From Alphaproteobacteria bacterium (lineage in GTDB: Bacteria; Pseudomonadota; Alphaproteobacteria; CAAHEQ01; UBA3637): a DNA stretch of 64,000 bases. Numbering within the stretch: the first letter of the stretch is position 1; each line of letters starts with the position of its first letter. Positions 1-7,210 of this stretch are shown piece by piece. The notes below the pieces were generated by a model. That model searched no databases. It was not told the origin of the DNA and worked only from the letters and a program-made list of their open reading frames with translations. Both the position numbers and the translations under genes were made by a program. Location: contig SUVA01000004.1 in NCBI GenBank assembly GCA_015062245.1, forward strand, positions 1 to 64,000, written 5' to 3'.

Positions 1-389
1 GTCTTGGCGTTTTCATCACAAACAATATCTCGAACCATTCCACCCATAGATGATTTCATTTGTTCACAAACATTATCGTCAATATTTGAAATTTTTAACT
101 TGAATGTATTATCGCCGTCCGTATATGTTTCCAATGTAAACGTTCCCAAATCGGAATTGGCAAAACTATCCAATGTGGTCGGATTTTTACCAGTCATAAT
201 TTGCGCCGATACAGTGGATGCTAACATGCTGGCACGGTGTAATAACTCATTGGCTTTGTGTTTTTTCATGGCGACGCCATAGCCGTACACACCGCCCACG
301 GACAAGACACCCATAATAGCCAACACCCCCAGCATTTCCACCATTGAGCGACCGGTTTCGTTTGTTTTTCTTAAATTTTGCATTTTCAT
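1..389 (-). CDS. Type IV pilin (PilS/major-pilin-like), 3' end cut by window edge
   Basis: The product is a class III-signal pilin. It reads MKMQNLRKTNETG and then, after Gly, a mature N-terminus RSMVEMLGVLAIMGVLS. The Glu at mature position 5 and the following hydrophobic stretch of about 20 residues are the hallmarks of prepilin-peptidase substrates that polymerise into pili. A short basic leader precedes the cleavage site. Two ATGs lie close together; the upstream one (389-387) has an AGGA at usual spacing. The visible 129 codons cover the N-terminal helix and part of the globular domain, with a Cys-x(17)-Cys pair near the edge that may form the usual pilin disulphide. No pilus-assembly gene adjoins it here; the matching R64-type assembly operon lies at 25-34 kb. 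The pilin assignment is firm, but which pilus it belongs to is inference. Confidence 0.85.
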   Translation of the reverse strand, partial: MKMQNLRKTNETGRSMVEMLGVLAIMGVLSVGGVYGYGVAMKKHKANELLHRASMLASTVSAQIMTGKNPTTLDSFANSDLGTFTLETYTDGDNTFKLKISNIDDNVCEQMKSSMGGMVRDIVCDENAK

Positions 390-433
390 TTTCCTTTCAC
401 TTTTTTTGCTGACAGTTAGTTAAACAAATAAAC

Positions 434-479
434 CCCACTGTATAGCACATACAGTGGGTCGGTTGTGCTGGCGCACAAC
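434..479 (-). promoter_or_regulatory. Two tandem hairpins in the pilin 5' leader
   Basis: The first hairpin has a perfect 9-bp stem (434-442 with 450-458, CCCACTGTA) and a 7-nt loop. The second has a perfect 7-bp stem (462-468 with 473-479, GTTGTGC) and a 4-nt loop. They lie 45-90 nt upstream of the pilin start and would be in its mRNA leader if transcription starts beyond them. There is no U-run typical of a terminator. A role in pilin expression is inferred. Confidence 0.45.
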
Positions 480-497
480 TTAATATTCAAAACTAAA

Positions 498-514
498 TGT
501 GTGTGTGTGTGTGT
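498..514. repeat. (TG)8 simple sequence repeat
   Basis: A 17-nt uninterrupted TG dinucleotide tract lies about 110 nt upstream of the pilin start. Such tracts can change length by slippage, and in promoters or leaders they are known to cause phase variation. That use here is inference. Confidence 0.8.
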
Positions 515-651
515 ACAAGATCCATCTATTTATACCTTTACCGTGGTTTAAACACATTTTAAATAGCCTCCCGTTTTCTTCTCTTATCCCCACACTAGCA
601 TAAATTATCACACCTTGTCAAGCGATTTTTCCAAACATCAGAAAATAGTTC

Positions 652-680
652 TTGATTTTTTGGGGCAAAAATGATATGCT
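652..680 (+). promoter_or_regulatory. Sigma70-type promoter of trcR-like gene
   Basis: TTGATT (652-657), a 17-nt spacer and TATGCT (675-680) lie 31 nt upstream of the start codon at 712, which has its own AGGA ribosome site. Confidence 0.6.
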
Positions 681-711
681 AAAAGAATAAAATTGAACGA
701 AAGGACACAAG

Positions 712-1233
712 ATGACTTTACCTTTAATGCCCAAAGCAACGGCCGTATGGTTGGTGGAAAATACAGCTTTAACTTTTAAACAAATCGGTGAATTTTGCGG
801 TATGCATTCTTTGGAAATTCAGGCCATTGCCGATGGTGATGTGGCCAGCCATATTATGGGATTAGACCCCATCGCAAACGGCCAATTGACTTGGGAAGAA
901 ATCAAACGTTGTGAAGCCGATGAAAACGCCTGTTTAACGATGGCCGTTCATCCGGAAATTGAAAAGTTATTATCCAAAGGTTCCAAGTTTTTGTCTATGT
1001 CAAAACGTTTGGTGCGTCCGGCGGCTATTTTGTGGCTGATTAAAAATCATCCCCAATTGTCCAACGCCCAAATTATCAAGTTGGTTCGTTCCACAAAGGT
1101 GACTGTTTCGGCCATCCGTGATAAGACATACAAAAAATTAAATCAGATTCAGGCACAAAATCCCGTTACTTTGGGTTTATGCACCGAAGCCGATTTAAAT
1201 CAAGCTGTCGCAATTGCAAACAAAAACAAATAA
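712..1233 (+). CDS. trcR: TrcR-like regulator (DUF1013 family)
   Basis: The protein has 173 residues and matches in length and sequence style the alphaproteobacterial DUF1013 family, annotated as the cell-cycle transcriptional regulator TrcR. The N-terminal third (MPKATAVWLVENTALTFKQI) and the segment around residue 100 (RPAAILWLIKNHPQLS) both look like helix-turn-helix units, the second followed by a basic stretch. It is followed after 18 bases by gapR in the same direction, so the two are probably co-transcribed. Both are chromosome-associated factors in this class. The family is recognised from memory, not by search. Confidence 0.8.
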   Translation: MTLPLMPKATAVWLVENTALTFKQIGEFCGMHSLEIQAIADGDVASHIMGLDPIANGQLTWEEIKRCEADENACLTMAVHPEIEKLLSKGSKFLSMSKRLVRPAAILWLIKNHPQLSNAQIIKLVRSTKVTVSAIRDKTYKKLNQIQAQNPVTLGLCTEADLNQAVAIANKNK

Positions 1234-1251
1234 TTTAACAAGGGGGAGAAA

Positions 1252-1500
1252 ATGACAGAAAATATTACATCCGATGCCGGTCAACTCAATAAGTTTGTAG
1301 AACGCATTGAACGATTGGAAGAAGAACGCCGTGAATTGGGCGCCGATGTGCGTGAAGTTTACGCCGAAGCCAAAGGCGCCGGTTTTGACGTTAAAGTTTT
1401 GCGTCAAATTATTCGCTTGCGTAAAATGGATCCGGCCGATCGCCAAGAAACCGAATTTTTGCGTGATGAGTATAAAAAATTATTGGGCATTGCCGAATAA
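1252..1500 (+). CDS. gapR: GapR nucleoid-associated protein (DUF2312)
   Basis: This is a DNA-binding protein of 82 residues. GapR in Caulobacter binds overtwisted AT-rich DNA ahead of replication and transcription, and members are about 75-90 residues. The visible signature is an N-terminal coiled coil (FVERIERLEEERRELGADV) and the block FDVKVLRQIIRLRKMDPADR, which is diagnostic of the family. A purine-rich AGGGGGAG ribosome site precedes the ATG. It is second in the unit with the trcR-like gene. Confidence 0.92.
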   Translation: MTENITSDAGQLNKFVERIERLEEERRELGADVREVYAEAKGAGFDVKVLRQIIRLRKMDPADRQETEFLRDEYKKLLGIAE

Positions 1501-1524
1501 TAAACTTGAAAAACAAAAAATAAC

Positions 1525-1566
1525 AAACCAGATATTTTTCAGGAGGAATCATGAAATATCTGGTTT
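1525..1566 (+). promoter_or_regulatory. Hairpin that places ribosome site and start codon in its loop
   Basis: A perfect 13-bp inverted repeat (1525-1537 with 1554-1566) encloses a 16-nt loop holding AGGAGG and the ATG of the next gene. The 3' arm is the first coding codons (Lys-Tyr-Leu-Val) and runs into a T-rich stretch. It may therefore be a translation-control structure, or a gapR terminator that overlaps the next gene. Confidence 0.6.
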
Positions 1567-1877
1567 TTATTATATCTTTATTTTTGACTTTTCATTCATA
1601 CGCCGAAACTTTGCACGGGAAAGTAGCTCAAATACGGAACAATGTTGTTTATTTACAAACAAGCGATAGAAAGAAAATTCCTTTAATCACAGATAAAAAT
1701 ACCATCTATCAAAAAGTAAAAATCTTAAACAAAAGCAAAATAAACATCAACCCAACAGAAATATACCTGCCCTTAATTCAAAAAAACGATCAAGTTCAAG
1801 TTACCTATTATCCCGATACATCAGCCAATCAAAACAGCGCCATCACCGCTTCAAAAATCACCGTCATAACCGATTAA
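1551..1877 (+). CDS. Small secreted protein, function unknown
   Basis: The product has 108 residues with a clear Sec signal peptide (MKYLVFIISLFLTFHSYA, likely cut after YA) and a mature part of about 90 residues that is beta-rich and Lys/Asn-rich. I do not recognise the family. Translation starts inside the loop of a strong hairpin. The gene is 50 nt after gapR and overlaps the end of the convergent lipoprotein gene by 4 nt. A periplasmic location is inferred from the signal. Confidence 0.75.
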   Translation: MKYLVFIISLFLTFHSYAETLHGKVAQIRNNVVYLQTSDRKKIPLITDKNTIYQKVKILNKSKININPTEIYLPLIQKNDQVQVTYYPDTSANQNSAITASKITVITD

Positions 1878-2161
1878 TAACACTTATAAAAAGCAACAGA
1901 CGGTAACATCAAGGAACACGAAAAATGTTTTTTAGAATCAAACCGAGCTTGACGTTTTGTCTTTTGACACGCCAATTCGGCCAACTTTTGAACATCTTTT
2001 TCATCTGACCACAAAGGATTATAGCAAATGGCCGGCATATCCTGCGTGGATATTCCTACTGTTTCTTTCTGACCGGCCTCACGACGCATATCCTCAAAAG
2101 GACGCAATTGAGCGCACCCAGATAGAACCAAGAAGATCAAAACAAAAAATATCTTTTTCAT
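1874..2161 (-). CDS. Small lipoprotein, function unknown
   Basis: The 95-residue product has a lipobox (VLSGC, Cys16) after a short basic and hydrophobic leader, so it should be lipidated in the envelope. The mature part holds four further Cys residues, which could form disulphides. Its start overlaps the stop of the MscS gene by 4 nt (ATGA), a sign of translational coupling with that channel. No family is recognised. Confidence 0.75.
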   Translation of the reverse strand: MKKIFFVLIFLVLSGCAQLRPFEDMRREAGQKETVGISTQDMPAICYNPLWSDEKDVQKLAELACQKTKRQARFDSKKHFSCSLMLPSVAFYKCY

Positions 2162-3099
2162 TTTTTCATATGTACCACTTGTTGCGGAAAAGGAATCTCA
2201 ATGCCGTTTTCCTGTAAAGCATTCCAAACCGCAAACATCAAAGCACTGCGAACAGACAATGTATTATTCACATCCTTAATATAAGCACGAATTTCAAAAA
2301 CAACAGCACTGTCCGCAAAATCATTCATCAAAATCATCGCAGCTGGTGATTGTAATACCCCATCTGTTTTTTGCACACAATCCTTCAAAATTTGATGCAC
2401 CTTATTCATATCCGAATCATATGAAACGCCAACGCGAAAAACAATCCGACCTGACTTATTCGGCTTGGTTATATTCAGCACATTGCCCGACAAAATACTG
2501 GAATTCGGAATCAAAACACTGGACTTATCAAATGTTTCCAATTCGGTTGCACGAATTCTAATATTTTTCACAACACCTTCTTGACCATCCACCTGAATCC
2601 AATCACCAACAGCTATCGGGCGTTCAAACAACAACAACAAACCCGAAACAAAATTATTGATGATATTTTGCATACCAAAACCAACACCAACGGATAAAGC
2701 TCCCAAAACAATTGCCAAATTTTGCAATTTTAATCCAAAAAATGACAACATTCCCCACAAAGCGATAATCCACCCAATATAACCAATCAATTTCACCAAA
2801 GAATAAAAAACACTTTTATCTTCTTGCGGATGTTTGTCCACCCAACGAATAATCATTCGTTTGAAAAAACGAAAAACATACAAAACCAATGATACAAATA
2901 TCAACGCTTGTAAAATATTGGCCAAACTGACTTTAGGCAAATCTAATTCAGGGAATATACGCTTAACCATCTCGGGATATTTCCATGTGTACAACATGGA
3001 AAAAATCACGACTCCCCAAATACCAACATGAACCAAAAAGTTAAAAATTTTACGCGCTCTTGAATCCGGCTTTAAAAAAACAACATGCTTCTCTTTCAC
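2158..3099 (-). CDS. Mechanosensitive channel, MscS family
   Basis: This is an inner-membrane pressure-relief channel of 313 residues, slightly longer than E. coli MscS (286). Three or four hydrophobic segments are followed by the pore helix TM3 with its Gly/Ala packing (LGALSVGVGFGMQNIINNF) and the beta domain (ERPIAVGDWIQVDGQEG, then VLIPNSSILSGNVLN), all standard family marks. The start is a GTG at 3099 with a GGGGG ribosome site a few bases upstream; no ATG fits as well. It is the first gene of a unit with the lipoprotein gene. Confidence 0.93.
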   Translation of the reverse strand: MKEKHVVFLKPDSRARKIFNFLVHVGIWGVVIFSMLYTWKYPEMVKRIFPELDLPKVSLANILQALIFVSLVLYVFRFFKRMIIRWVDKHPQEDKSVFYSLVKLIGYIGWIIALWGMLSFFGLKLQNLAIVLGALSVGVGFGMQNIINNFVSGLLLLFERPIAVGDWIQVDGQEGVVKNIRIRATELETFDKSSVLIPNSSILSGNVLNITKPNKSGRIVFRVGVSYDSDMNKVHQILKDCVQKTDGVLQSPAAMILMNDFADSAVVFEIRAYIKDVNNTLSVRSALMFAVWNALQENGIEIPFPQQVVHMKK

Positions 3100-3118
3100 T
3101 TTATCCCCCTTTTAAAAT

Positions 3119-3637
3119 TTAAGCCATCGCTTGTTTTTCGCCAACCGATTGCAAAATAGCTTCCAATTGGACAACGGCTTCATTTTCGGAAATCTTTTGC
3201 ACAACGGCATATTCGGGCGCCAAGCGTGAAAAAGCCTTTTCATACAATTGTTTTTCGCTGTAATTTGACGTCATCACCGATGGATCATGATATAATTCAC
3301 GCACCACCTCGGCCAAAGCAATCGGATCGCCCGAGCTGATTTTAGAAACATATTCAGCCGAACGTTTCGCCCAAGGCAAACGTTTTGCTTTAACTTGACT
3401 TTTTAATGTGGACACAACCGTTTCCATCACAGCCGGAGAAACCACAGAACGCAATCCTTTGCTGACCGCATTTTCGGACGGAATTCGCATTGTAAATTTA
3501 TCTTTTTCAAAATGAATTGCAAGCAAATCCACTTGTTTGCCTTCAATGGACGCACTTTGTCGCTCACTCACTTGCCCCACCCCATGCGCAGGATAAACAA
3601 CAAAATCGCCAGGATTAAACGTAAAATCTTTGGACAT
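3119..3637 (-). CDS. CarD/CdnL-family transcription regulator
   Basis: The protein has 172 residues and opens with the CarD/Mfd RNA-polymerase-interaction domain (FNPGDFVVYPAHGVGQV), followed by an all-helical C-terminal domain with WAKRSAEYVSKISSGDP, as in CarD and CdnL proteins. These bind RNA polymerase beta and stabilise open promoter complexes, usually at rRNA and growth genes. The ATG at 3637 is chosen because AGGA precedes it; a longer in-frame start 13 codons upstream lacks a ribosome site. Confidence 0.92.
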   Translation of the reverse strand: MSKDFTFNPGDFVVYPAHGVGQVSERQSASIEGKQVDLLAIHFEKDKFTMRIPSENAVSKGLRSVVSPAVMETVVSTLKSQVKAKRLPWAKRSAEYVSKISSGDPIALAEVVRELYHDPSVMTSNYSEKQLYEKAFSRLAPEYAVVQKISENEAVVQLEAILQSVGEKQAMA

Positions 3638-3792
3638 TTTTTTCCTTTCGTTTTGTTTTTCAAAAGACAGGAGCATTGTATCATATTTTTATTTATTTTT
3701 CCAGTAAAAAACGCCCAAAAAAAATTTATTTTTAAAAGGGCAAAAAAGGCTTGATTTTTTATTCTTTTTTTGCTAGAATACAGGGTTGTTTG

Positions 3793-3869
3793 GGGCCTGT
3801 AGCTCAGTTGGTTAGAGCTGTCCGCTCATAACGGATAGGTCGTGGGTTCAAGTCCTACCGGGCCCACCA
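3793..3869 (+). tRNA. tRNA with CAU anticodon, probably tRNA-Ile2 (lysidine)
   Basis: A full cloverleaf of 77 nt with encoded CCA. The acceptor GGGCCTG pairs with CGGGCCC, the anticodon stem GTCCG pairs with CGGAT around the loop CTCATAA, and the T stem is GTGGG/CCTAC. CAU may be elongator Met or Ile2. The acceptor and D arm resemble alphaproteobacterial tRNA-Ile, so Ile2 is preferred. It is not initiator Met, because the 1:72 pair is intact. Its 3' end is duplicated twice downstream (see the repeats). Confidence 0.93.
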
Positions 3870-3979
3870 GAATAAAAAGCCACTCCTTTCGGGGTGGCTT
3901 TTTTCATATTTTGCAAGCCATTCGGTGAGTTCGATTTTTCATCCTTCAAAAATCGCTAAAATCCGTAACTTATCGAACT
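3855..3979. repeat. T repeat, copy 0: tRNA 3' end, terminator and 52-bp inverted-repeat box
   Basis: This holds CTACCGGGCCCACCA of the tRNA, a terminator hairpin, the stretch catattttgcaag, and a box bounded by AGTTCGAT (3928-3935) and ATCGAACT (3972-3979). Near copies occur at 5306-5430 and 7471-7594. Confidence 0.85.
3875..3904 (+). terminator. Rho-independent terminator of the tRNA
   Basis: AAAAGCCACTCC and GGGGTGGCTTTT form a 12-bp stem (one G-T pair) with a TTTC loop, followed by a T-run. Confidence 0.9.
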
Positions 3980-4027
3980 TTTGTAAACCTCCCCCTTATA
4001 AAACAAAAAGTTATAAAATCCTAACTG

Positions 4028-4996
4028 CTATTTTAGCTTGTTATAAAGCTGAGTATTATTAACCAAAACAGGATTATTCCTAGGATTCCTACGTGCATAG
4101 ATTAATGGTATATTACCTCTTCTATTTGCCAAATGAGGATCAGCTCCATTTTCCAACAGGACATCTACAATTTCCTCAATCACAGGATTGTCATTATAAA
4201 GCGCAGATATTAAAGGACTTTCATCATTGCCATTAATAAGATTTACATCTGCTCCTTTTTCAATTAATAGCTTTACCATTCGAGAGTCTCTACTAATAAA
4301 GCAAGCATGAGTCAGTGGTGTCCACCCATCTTTTATTTTTTTATTAACATCAAATCCTCGATTTAACACCCATAAAAGCTTTTCCGTATCACCAAGAGAA
4401 ATAGCTGTCTTTAATAACTCTTCCTCATCAATTTTTACTCCTTTTTTTAATAAGAACTCAATCCCATCAAGACTACCTAAAGCCGCTTCCATCGGTGTTA
4501 ACGAAAAATCATCTGATGAAGGATAATTTAAATCAGCTCCATGTTTCAGCAAAACATCAATTATATCTGGATTAATTTCGCCAGGTTGAAGAGCAGAAAG
4601 CAAAAGAGAACTTAACTCTCCTTTGTTTTTGGATTTTTTGCTATGGTTAAGCAATATCTCCAAAATTTCAGGATTCTTGGTATACATTATAGATAAAACA
4701 GAAGGATTCATATCCGATAATGCACCAGGAATCACTTCGTCGGGATCAGCTCCTTCTTTTAATAACTCCTTTACTAATTCTACATCAGCATCAGATGACA
4801 TGAGAGCAAAACTCCAAATTGATTGACCATTACACCCTGCTTTCAAAGAGGCGCCCTGATTTAAAGATTGTCTCAATAATGTAAGATCATTAGCCATCGC
4901 CGCATAACAAAGCTGTGCTTGCTTTGTTAAGTCTGTAGCATTAACGATATTACAAAATAGACAAGACATTATCAATATACAAAAAAATCTTTTCAT
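4028..4996 (-). CDS. Exported ankyrin-repeat protein (cassette 1 cargo)
   Basis: The 322-residue product has a Sec signal peptide (MKRFFCILIMSCLFCNIVNA) and then about eight ankyrin repeats covering the rest of the chain. Typical units are visible, for example DGWTPLTHACFISRDSRMVK and VDVLLENGADPHLANRRGNI. Ankyrin arrays bind protein partners, and a periplasmic or secreted site is inferred from the signal. The ATG at 4996 is chosen for its GGAGT ribosome site and signal peptide; 16 upstream in-frame codons overlap the promoter. The gene has its own promoter at the repeat edge (5016-5044) and lies alone between two repeat copies. Confidence 0.85.
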   Translation of the reverse strand: MKRFFCILIMSCLFCNIVNATDLTKQAQLCYAAMANDLTLLRQSLNQGASLKAGCNGQSIWSFALMSSDADVELVKELLKEGADPDEVIPGALSDMNPSVLSIMYTKNPEILEILLNHSKKSKNKGELSSLLLSALQPGEINPDIIDVLLKHGADLNYPSSDDFSLTPMEAALGSLDGIEFLLKKGVKIDEEELLKTAISLGDTEKLLWVLNRGFDVNKKIKDGWTPLTHACFISRDSRMVKLLIEKGADVNLINGNDESPLISALYNDNPVIEEIVDVLLENGADPHLANRRGNIPLIYARRNPRNNPVLVNNTQLYNKLK

Positions 4997-5015
4997 GACA
5001 TACTCCTTTTTTTCA

Positions 5016-5044
5016 ATTTTATCCGGTAGAAGAAAATATTGCAA
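5016..5044 (-). promoter_or_regulatory. Promoter of cassette 1 spanning the repeat border
   Basis: On the minus strand, TTGCAA (5044-5039) is followed by a 17-nt spacer and TAAAAT (5021-5016), 20 nt before the start at 4996. The -35 lies in the repeated sequence and the -10 in the unique cargo. Confidence 0.65.
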
Positions 5045-5430
5045 GAGTTTTTTCCCCTGGGTGATAAACTTAAAACAGGTTTTGGATTTTGAAAGCTAAT
5101 TCTTTTAAATCAACCGAATGGGTTGCTCGATAAGCGCTAATTGTTCCCCACCATAATCCCCCGATTCGTTCGGGGGTTTTTATATCCGCCCATCGGACTT
5201 TACAATTCCGACATCAATTCGCCTGCATTTCCATTTGGCTCATTGTGTCTCATTGGCTGCGCTACAAAACATCCGAACTCAACGGATGTTTTGCTGACGC
5301 TTGCTCTACCGGGCCCACCAAGATTAAAAGCCACTCCTTTCGGGGTGGCTTTTTTCATATTTTGCAAGCATTGTGGAAAGTTCGATGTTTCCCCTTCCCA
5401 AAATCGCTAAAATCCGTAACTTATCGAACT
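5039..5430. repeat. Intercassette direct repeat, copy 1 (R1 + T)
   Basis: This 392-bp unit is closely matched by 7205-7594. In order it holds TTGCAA and tttttcccctgggtgataaa; an R1 part with a C5/G5 hairpin plus T-run (about 5158-5185); a 10-bp hairpin (AAAACATCCG, 5267-5276, with CGGATGTTTT); CTACCGGGCCCACCA (5306-5320), identical to the tRNA 3' end; a terminator; and a 52-bp box (5379-5430). No open frame in it looks convincing. It separates cassette 1 from cassette 2. Confidence 0.88.
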
Positions 5431-5489
5431 ATTAAACTTTATTTATAATTCAACGACTTATTTAAATTCAACCCAAGTCGGGACAAAAT

Positions 5490-6533
5490 CTAAGTAATGG
5501 GCTTTGTTTTATATTTTGCTAAAAAAGGATTTTCTAACCAAGGATTTCCAAAGCAGTTATCACTGGACGCCTTACACCCACCTTGGCATTTTTTAACCAA
5601 TTTACATTTATCACAAAATTTGGGGTGTGCTTGAATGAAATTTTTTGCTGCTTCTGTTTTAAACATCTGAGACAAAGTCATATCTTTGATATTACCAACA
5701 ATAGTTGGTGAAAAAGGACACAACCTAACATTACCTAAATAATCCAATACAATAATGCTTTGATGAAATCCAACTCCACATAAAGTAAAAGAAATATGTT
5801 TATATTTTTTTGTATCAATAATACATGGTGGAATATTAATGGGTGAATGAAAGGCCATATCAGGGTGTTCAATGGCAAATTTTTCACAAATTTCTAATCC
5901 TTTCATTAACTCTAGGGGCGATAATTGTAATTCTTCCAAATATTTTTTACCATTACCACAAGGGTTAAATCGATTAAAAGAAAAATTTCGTACCCCCAGT
6001 GCATAAGATAAATTGAGTGTATTCAACAAAGTGTGTATATTTTTCTTTGTCGCCACAAAAATATGGGAAACTAATATTTTTTGTTTGACAATTTCTTGTG
6101 TAGCAAACACAGCGTTATCAAAAGCAGAAAAATTTTGGGCCTGTGTTTCGGTATCAAAAATTTTCTTATCTGCTGAAATAAAGGATATTTCAAATAACCG
6201 AACTTGATGTGCTTTCGCAAAAGCAATTTTTTCAGCATCTAAACAGGCTCCATTTGTCATAATATGGATACTTTTAACACCACTTTGTTCTGCGGCTAAA
6301 ATAATTTCATTTGTATCTGGGCGGGTATAAAATTCCCCACCTGTCAGAATTAAATCAGTGCATTTTATTTGTTGAAGCGTCTTTTTTAACAAAAATATAG
6401 TATCATTTGTATTCAAGATTTTTTGTGAATAAGCATTTGTTATTTTTTGTATATTATAGCAATGGCGACAATTCAAACAACACTGTGGGGTTGTTTCAAA
6501 AATCAATTGATGAATAAAATGTTTTGACATCAT
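5490..6533 (-). CDS. Radical SAM protein with SPASM-like C-terminus (cassette 2 cargo)
   Basis: The 347-residue protein carries the radical-SAM cluster motif C18-x3-C22-x2-C25, the GGE-type SAM motif (ILTGGEFYTRPD), and a C-terminal Cys group (LCPFSP ... FCDKCKLVKKCQGGC) like the SPASM auxiliary-cluster domain. Such enzymes commonly modify ribosomal peptides or act as anaerobic maturases. It follows the membrane-protein gene by 5 nt with no strong ribosome site, so it is probably translationally coupled. The start could be either of two adjacent ATGs (6533 or 6530). No precursor peptide is visible nearby, so the substrate is unknown. Confidence 0.88.
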   Translation of the reverse strand: MMSKHFIHQLIFETTPQCCLNCRHCYNIQKITNAYSQKILNTNDTIFLLKKTLQQIKCTDLILTGGEFYTRPDTNEIILAAEQSGVKSIHIMTNGACLDAEKIAFAKAHQVRLFEISFISADKKIFDTETQAQNFSAFDNAVFATQEIVKQKILVSHIFVATKKNIHTLLNTLNLSYALGVRNFSFNRFNPCGNGKKYLEELQLSPLELMKGLEICEKFAIEHPDMAFHSPINIPPCIIDTKKYKHISFTLCGVGFHQSIIVLDYLGNVRLCPFSPTIVGNIKDMTLSQMFKTEAAKNFIQAHPKFCDKCKLVKKCQGGCKASSDNCFGNPWLENPFLAKYKTKPIT

Positions 6534-6538
6534 TCAAA

Positions 6539-7153
6539 TTACTGCTGATAAAAAGGATCATTAGGATCAACCGTCAGATAATCCCCCATAGTTAAGGGTT
6601 CATAATAATCCTCAACGAAATAAGATAAAGGTAGTATCGGAATCACCGTAAATAAAATGACTTTTACCCAAACTTTACGATAACCATCCTTTGATTTTCT
6701 GTAAAAATAATGTAAATACCAAAAAAATAAAAAGGACCATAGCCACGCAGTAAAGCATATTATGTTCAACTCTAATAGGTTACCAGAAGCAATTAGTTCA
6801 AGGAGAAACGTAAAAATAAAGAACATTGATAATATAATCTTGCGACATTTATTCGATAACGGATACTTTGATTTCCAAATGTTTACAGCAGTAATTATAA
6901 CTCCTACGAATATAATAATCAAATTGATAATTCCAGAATCCAATAAAGGAAAAGCTAAATTTAAAGAAGAGGAAAAGTAAAATAGATTACAAAGAAAAAC
7001 AATAAGGGGAAAGACAATGGTTAAAGCCCATCCAATATAAGACAACCATCCCCAAATTCCTTCTTTCTGTTTAAAAAGTGGTTTTTGATTTGACTGAACA
7101 GGGTTCTTTAAAATCTCTTGAACATTTGCTGTTTTTCTTTCTGGTGGTGCCAT
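6539..7153 (-). CDS. Polytopic membrane protein, function unknown (cassette 2 cargo)
   Basis: The product has 204 residues. The N-terminal 45 are hydrophilic and Lys/Gln-rich, then about four hydrophobic segments follow, each Trp/Phe-rich (for example LTIVFPLIVFLCNLFYF and FTAWLWSFLFFWYLHYF). The tail is acidic (DYLTVDPNDPFYQQ). The start is the ATG at 7153 with GGAGT upstream. It is the first gene of cassette 2, directly upstream of the radical-SAM gene, and its promoter lies on the repeat border. No family is recognised. Confidence 0.75.
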   Translation of the reverse strand: MAPPERKTANVQEILKNPVQSNQKPLFKQKEGIWGWLSYIGWALTIVFPLIVFLCNLFYFSSSLNLAFPLLDSGIINLIIIFVGVIITAVNIWKSKYPLSNKCRKIILSMFFIFTFLLELIASGNLLELNIICFTAWLWSFLFFWYLHYFYRKSKDGYRKVWVKVILFTVIPILPLSYFVEDYYEPLTMGDYLTVDPNDPFYQQ

Positions 7154-7181
7154 TTTAAACTCCTTTTTTGGTTTTAAAGGC

Positions 7182-7210
7182 ATTCTACATGAAAAATTTA
7201 TTAATTGCAA
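7182..7210 (-). promoter_or_regulatory. Promoter of cassette 2 spanning the repeat border
   Basis: On the minus strand, TTGCAA (7210-7205) is followed by a 17-nt spacer and TAGAAT (7187-7182), with the start codon at 7153. It has the same geometry as the promoter of cassette 1, again with the -35 in the repeat. Confidence 0.65.

Larger units (their letters stand above)
390..711. other. Divergent intergenic region between pilin and trcR-like gene
   Basis: These 322 bases hold no gene. They hold two hairpins (434-479), a (TG)8 tract (498-514), a good sigma70 promoter for the rightward gene (652-680), and a TTGACA box on the minus strand at 621-616 that could be the -35 of the pilin promoter. 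No well-spaced -10 for it is clear: TATGCT follows after only 13 nt. Confidence 0.5.

Noticed and set aside
3793-3869. CAU tRNA as initiator tRNA-fMet
   Set aside because: The 1:72 pair is a normal G-C and the anticodon stem lacks the three G-C pairs of initiators.
5101-5215. A second minus-strand peptide in R1 (starting near CRNCKVRWADIK) that looks protein-like
   Set aside because: It has no start codon, and the other two copies shift frame in the C-run. It may be a decayed gene but cannot be supported as coding.
5200-5358. A 52-codon open frame on the minus strand inside the repeat, also present at 7365-7523 with nearly the same sequence
   Set aside because: It runs through the terminator hairpin and the tRNA 3' end in antisense, has no ribosome site, and its conservation is fully explained by the DNA repeat.
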